Assembly (NCBI GenBank): GCA_023457235.1
Contig: JAEWMK010000314.1
Span: 1 to 9,700, forward strand
From: Bacillota bacterium
GTDB lineage: Bacteria; Bacillota; Bacilli; Bacillales; Bacillaceae_J
DNA length: 9,700 nt
Reading direction: 5' to 3'
The notes under the pieces are model-generated. The model searched no databases and was not told the origin of the DNA. It worked only from the letters and a program-made list of their open reading frames with translations. Position numbers and translations under genes: made by a program. This document shows, piece by piece, positions 6,551 through 9,700 of the stretch. Positions within the stretch are counted from its first letter, which is position 1. Every line of letters starts with the position of its first letter.

Positions 6551-8376
6551 GACCAATCCTCCTCCCTTTGCCTATCAAGAGGAAGTGTAAAGATGATCGT
6601 CGTTCCTTTTCCTTCTTCACTATCAGCCCAAATTTCTCCGCCATGAATTTCGATTATTTCCTTCGCGATTGCCAACCCTAAACCAGTACCGCCCATTTTC
6701 CGTGAACGTGCTTTATCGACACGGTAAAAACGGTCAAATACTTTTGGCAAGTCTGATTTAGGAATGCCGACACCTTCGTCTGATATTCTTACATGAAGAA
6801 TATTTTCCTTTTGCAATAATTCAAATCTCACCTTTCCGCCTTCAGGTGAGTACTTTAATGCATTCGAAATAAGATTATCCAACACTTGGGTAATCTTATC
6901 TTTATCAATTGTTACAAAGCGATCTCGATGCGAAAAAGCTCTTTCGAAAACAATTTGATCTTCTTTTGCCATTTCAAATCGATCAATAATTTGTTGGAAA
7001 AAGCCTGTGAAGTTTATGCTTTTCTTAACAAATTGATAATCCTTACTATCCAGTCGTGAAAGTTGCAAGAGATCATTAACGAGACGAATCATCCGCTCCG
7101 TTTCCGTCTGTGTAACATTGATAAATCTTGGTGCAAGGTCTTTGTTTTCCCATGCACCATCAGCAAGCGCCTCTAAATAACTTCGCATTGTTGTTAGCGG
7201 AGTCCTTAATTCATGTGAAACATTGGCAACAAATTCACGACGTTCCTGGTCGATTGTTTCTTGTTCCGTAACATCCTGTAAAACTGTAATTAATCCCGTT
7301 AATTCACCATGGTCATCTTTAATGACAGAGAAGTTAGCACGCAAAATATATTTATCTCGATAAATATCACTAAAATCAAGTAAAACAGAGTCCTTACAAT
7401 CAAAAAGCTTTTCTAAAGTTACTGTTTCTTCAAGTTTTAGTAGCATTAATAGAGATGATGTATTTAAAACTGTTTCACGTGAAACATTCAGCATCTTTTC
7501 CGCAGGCTCATTCATTAAAATAATGTATCCGTCTTTATCTGTTGCGATAACGCCATCGGACATATGGGCCAAAACCGTACTTAGCTTTCTTCTTTCGCCT
7601 TCCGTTGTTTCCTGGGCGATCTCAAGTTTATCTGTCAAATCGTTAAAGGTTTCGGCAAGTTGGCCAATTTCATCCTCCCCAAATACATTAACCTTTCGGG
7701 AAAAATCCCCTTCAGCCAAAACAAGAGCTTGTTTCCGCATATCCGCGATCGGTCTCGTTATCGTACGAGCGACGAATACCCCTAATAACGCGGTTATTAC
7801 CAGGGCAATAATAGTACCTGAGGCTAAAATTGCATTAATAACACGCATTTGTTCATAAACCTTTTCCATTGAGGCGACGATGTACATGCCACCGATCACA
7901 TCTTCATTCGTCTTAATCGGGATTGCCCTTACAAACATCCTGTTTCCTGTTCGGGGATCCAATAAAATATTCTCAGACTCGATTCCGCCAATGATCGCCT
8001 TTTTTATCCGAACCTCTGTTGTTCTCCTGCCGATCATTCCTCGATCATATGGGTCAGAAATACCAATGACTCGAAAGCTGCTATCCGCAACCTGAACGGA
8101 CGTGATATCATCCGAAAGAAAATCCTGCAAAATTAAATTAATTTCGTCTTCAAGCTGCAGCGTTCTGCCACTTCGTTCTTCCTTCATTTCCTGCCCGATA
8201 TTATAGACTAATAACCTAATCCGTTCGTTTATCGATTCGGTAAAATTATTAACTAGCTGCTGTTCAAGTTCACGAACAAAGTAAACGCCTATAACCTGGA
8301 TGGCAAATAATATGAGCAAAACATAAATTAATACAAATTTAAAATAGATCGATTTAAAGAAACCGACTTTTTTCAT
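6547..8376 (-). CDS. walK: WalK (YycG), essential cell-wall sensor histidine kinase
   Basis: WalK is the sensor kinase of the WalRK system, located at the division site in B. subtilis; it phosphorylates WalR to control peptidoglycan hydrolase genes. The 609-residue product has a first membrane span (about 11-33), an extracytoplasmic PDC/Cache-like sensor domain (34-180), a second span (about 181-203), a HAMP domain (204-256), a PAS domain (about 262-370), the dimerisation helices with phospho-acceptor His388 in FVANVSHELRTPL, and an ATPase domain with N-box Asn505, DEGVGIP (Asp533) and GGTGLGLAI. All kinase boxes are intact. I chose ATG at 8374-8376, eight bases after AGGAG (8385-8389); the frame stays open 21 codons further into walR, but known homologues start MNKVGFF-like. 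It begins five bases after the walR stop and ends in an ATGA overlap with walH. Confidence 0.97.
   Translation of the reverse strand: MKKVGFFKSIYFKFVLIYVLLILFAIQVIGVYFVRELEQQLVNNFTESINERIRLLVYNIGQEMKEERSGRTLQLEDEINLILQDFLSDDITSVQVADSSFRVIGISDPYDRGMIGRRTTEVRIKKAIIGGIESENILLDPRTGNRMFVRAIPIKTNEDVIGGMYIVASMEKVYEQMRVINAILASGTIIALVITALLGVFVARTITRPIADMRKQALVLAEGDFSRKVNVFGEDEIGQLAETFNDLTDKLEIAQETTEGERRKLSTVLAHMSDGVIATDKDGYIILMNEPAEKMLNVSRETVLNTSSLLMLLKLEETVTLEKLFDCKDSVLLDFSDIYRDKYILRANFSVIKDDHGELTGLITVLQDVTEQETIDQERREFVANVSHELRTPLTTMRSYLEALADGAWENKDLAPRFINVTQTETERMIRLVNDLLQLSRLDSKDYQFVKKSINFTGFFQQIIDRFEMAKEDQIVFERAFSHRDRFVTIDKDKITQVLDNLISNALKYSPEGGKVRFELLQKENILHVRISDEGVGIPKSDLPKVFDRFYRVDKARSRKMGGTGLGLAIAKEIIEIHGGEIWADSEEGKGTTIIFTLPLDRQREEDWS
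6558..6568 (-). promoter_or_regulatory. Ribosome binding site deciding the walH start
   Basis: The minus strand reads AAGGGAGGAGG seven bases before the ATG at 6548-6550. This favours the ATG over the in-frame TTG at 6554-6556, which would leave almost no spacing. The site lies inside the last codons of walK. Confidence 0.75.
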
Positions 8377-8381
8377 TTCTG

Positions 8382-9086
8382 CTACTCCTGATCTGGATTT
8401 CTGAAATAATAACCTACTCCACGTCGAGTGACGATCCATGATGGATGACTTGGGATGTCCTCTATCTTTTCTCTTAACCTACGAACAGTTACATCAACTG
8501 TGCGAACATCACCAAAATAATCGTATCCCCACACTGTCTGTAAAAGATGCTCGCGAGTCATCACTTGGCCAATATGTTTAGCTAAATAATGAACAAGCTC
8601 AAATTCACGATGTGTCAGTTCAATTTGTTCTCCTCTTTTTGTGACAACATAAGCATCGGGATGGATCGAAAGTGCTCCTACAACGATCTCTGATAATTCT
8701 CCATTGCCTTTATCAGCATCTTGTTGATGTCTTCGTAAATTGGCTTTAACCCGAGCAATTAATTCTCTATTACTAAATGGCTTTGTTACATAATCATCTG
8801 CCCCAAGCTCTAACCCTAGTACTTTATCTATTTCGGAATCTTTCGCTGTTAACATAATAATCGGCATTTCATATTTTTTTCTAACTTCACGACAAACTTC
8901 CATTCCATCCTTGTGCGGTAACATAATATCTAATAAAATTAAATCCGGTTTTACTTCTTCCACCTTGCGAAGAGCCTCTAACCCATCATAAGCACAAGTA
9001 ACCTTATAGCCTTCTTTCTCTAAATTAAATTGCAAAATATCTGCTATCGGCATTTCGTCATCGACAACTAGAATGTGCTTTTCCAC
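8382..9086 (-). CDS. walR: WalR (YycF), essential OmpR-family response regulator
   Basis: WalR is the DNA-binding partner of WalK; when phosphorylated it activates or represses cell-wall hydrolase and related genes. The 234-residue protein has a receiver domain (1-120) with acidic residues Asp9 and Asp10, phospho-acceptor Asp53 in LLDIMLP, Thr80 and Lys102, and an OmpR/PhoB winged-helix domain (about 135-232) with the recognition-helix region DVRTVDVTVRRLREKIED. Thr101, which from memory is a target of the PASTA-type Ser/Thr kinase PrkC in B. subtilis, is conserved. The start is GTG at 9084-9086, with GGGGAG about eight bases upstream. It is the first gene of the operon, separated from the upstream M23 gene by a terminator, so a promoter is expected within 9087-9212. 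I could not identify convincing -35 and -10 boxes there. Confidence 0.98.
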   Translation of the reverse strand: MEKHILVVDDEMPIADILQFNLEKEGYKVTCAYDGLEALRKVEEVKPDLILLDIMLPHKDGMEVCREVRKKYEMPIIMLTAKDSEIDKVLGLELGADDYVTKPFSNRELIARVKANLRRHQQDADKGNGELSEIVVGALSIHPDAYVVTKRGEQIELTHREFELVHYLAKHIGQVMTREHLLQTVWGYDYFGDVRTVDVTVRRLREKIEDIPSHPSWIVTRRGVGYYFRNPDQE

Positions 9087-9212
9087 CTAACTCACTCCCC
9101 TATAATCGTTCAGAAGTTTCCTATTTTACTTTACCATTTCTTTGGCTTTTAAGCATCCCTTGACGCCTACTTTGTAAGATATTCCCGGATATTACCCATT
9201 AATTCCAATGAC
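9087..9212 (-). other. walR upstream region
   Basis: These 126 bases between the M23 terminator and the walR start must hold the walR promoter if the terminator is efficient. A TAAAAT (9126-9131 on the minus strand) could be a -10 box, but no good TTGACA-like element lies 16-18 bases upstream. I saw no paired TGTWAH repeats that would indicate WalR autoregulation. Confidence 0.4.
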
Positions 9213-9262
9213 AAAAAGGGCTATCTCAAATGCAGCACACACACGCTCATTCGAGAAGCCCT
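9213..9262 (-). terminator. Terminator between the M23 peptidase gene and walR
   Basis: On the minus strand AGGGCTTCTCGAATG (9262-9248) pairs with CATTTGAGATAGCCCT (9232-9217) around a 15-base loop, with one bulge and one mismatch, and is followed by a run of T residues (TTTTTG). It lies 22 bases after the M23 stop codon, so it should separate that gene's transcript from the wal operon. The reverse orientation is followed only by ATTATT, so it is probably one-directional. Confidence 0.85.
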
Positions 9263-9284
9263 ATTATCCTGAAATTCTATGATT

Positions 9285-9700
9285 TTATAATGCTTTTCTT
9301 GGGTTTACTAATTTACCATTTTCATATACTTCAAAGTGCAGATGAGTTCCTGTTGAATTACCGGTTGAGCCCATTACACCGATTTTTTGACCTTTTGAAA
9401 CAGTTTGGCCGACTTTCACATCTATTTTTGATAAATGGCCGTACAATGTTTTCATGCCATTGCCATGGTTAATGACAATCTTATTTCCATAACCACCATC
9501 GTAGCCTGCTGACTCTATTTTGCCATTATCAGCTGCCATGATTGTGTAGTTACTTGGTCTCGCAATATCAATACCTTTATGCTGTCTTCCCCATCTGTAT
9601 CCCATTGGACTAGAAATATATCCTCCAACTGTTGGCCATGCTAAATCACCCGTTCCACGAGACGGAATGACCTTTGTTCCTTTAATCATAATCTTCTTTG
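9285..9700 (-). CDS. M23-family (LytM-type) zinc metallopeptidase, C-terminal part
   Basis: M23 enzymes are zinc endopeptidases that cut peptide cross-links in peptidoglycan. Counting from the first ATG in the window (9687-9689), the zinc ligands His37 and Asp41 lie in HKGID, the catalytic His85 in YGHLSK, and His116 with ligand His118 in GTHLHFEV, so the active site is complete. The frame stays open upstream of that ATG to the window edge, and the visible part has no signal peptide, so the real N-terminus, perhaps with LysM repeats or a membrane anchor, probably lies outside; the ATG is therefore not claimed as the start. A PDZ-like or other extra domain does not follow; the protein ends just after the catalytic domain. 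Its place immediately upstream of walR, on the same strand but behind a terminator, suggests a cell-wall role linked to the WalRK pathway. Confidence 0.92.
   Translation of the reverse strand, partial: KKIMIKGTKVIPSRGTGDLAWPTVGGYISSPMGYRWGRQHKGIDIARPSNYTIMAADNGKIESAGYDGGYGNKIVINHGNGMKTLYGHLSKIDVKVGQTVSKGQKIGVMGSTGNSTGTHLHFEVYENGKLVNPRKAL

Noticed and set aside
7523..7858. Plus-strand open frame of 111 codons
   Set aside because: It lies entirely antisense to the HAMP and PAS coding region of walK, has no ribosome binding site, and its sequence looks like a by-product of walK codon use.
7880..8095. Plus-strand open frame of 71 codons
   Set aside because: It is antisense to the extracytoplasmic sensor domain of walK and has no initiation signal.
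9230..9472. Plus-strand open frame of 80 codons over the terminator and M23 gene
   Set aside because: It starts inside a terminator hairpin and runs antisense to the conserved M23 catalytic motifs.

Overview
The window comes from a low-to-moderate-GC Gram-positive bacterium of the Bacillaceae. The strongest evidence is an intact walR-walK-walH-walI-walJ-htrC operon in the Bacillus gene order, followed by rlmH (yydA). WalR and RlmH are close to the Bacillus subtilis proteins as I remember them, while WalH and WalI are more diverged. This fits a Bacillus-like genus (Neobacillus, Cytobacillus or a relative) rather than B. subtilis itself. Almost everything is on the minus strand, so the biological order runs from high to low coordinates.

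Layout from right to left: an M23 (LytM-type) cell-wall endopeptidase whose N-terminus lies outside the window (9285-9700); its hairpin terminator (9213-9262); walR (8382-9086); walK (6547-8376); walH (5216-6550); walI (4414-5229); walJ (3636-4430); the membrane-anchored HtrA-type protease htrC (2313-3536); a long operon-end hairpin terminator (2228-2290); a 51-residue CxxH/CxxC protein (1982-2137); and rlmH (1419-1898). A gene-free stretch (850-1418) follows and contains a set of related hairpins that look like an intergenic repeat element. At the far left, on the plus strand and convergent, is the 3' part of a subtilisin-family protease gene with a lysine-rich linker and a C-terminal carboxypeptidase-regulatory-like domain (1-849).

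The genes share a cell-envelope theme. WalK and WalR form the essential two-component system that tunes peptidoglycan hydrolase expression to cell-wall synthesis. WalH and WalI are membrane-anchored modulators of WalK, WalJ is a metallo-beta-lactamase-fold nuclease-like protein, and HtrC is an envelope quality-control protease. The upstream M23 peptidase is a plausible cell-wall hydrolase partner. Several start codons had to be moved inward to good ribosome binding sites (walH, walI, walJ, walK).

The most unusual signal is a cluster of DnaA-box sequences (TTATCCACA, three perfect and at least five one-mismatch copies) between the start of rlmH and the end of htrC. Two of them form the stem of the operon terminator. 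From memory, the yydA (rlmH) neighbourhood is also one of the DnaA-binding clusters outside oriC in B. subtilis, so this is probably a conserved replication-control site rather than a new system. I saw no prophage, insertion sequence, CRISPR array, toxin-antitoxin pair or other defence system here.
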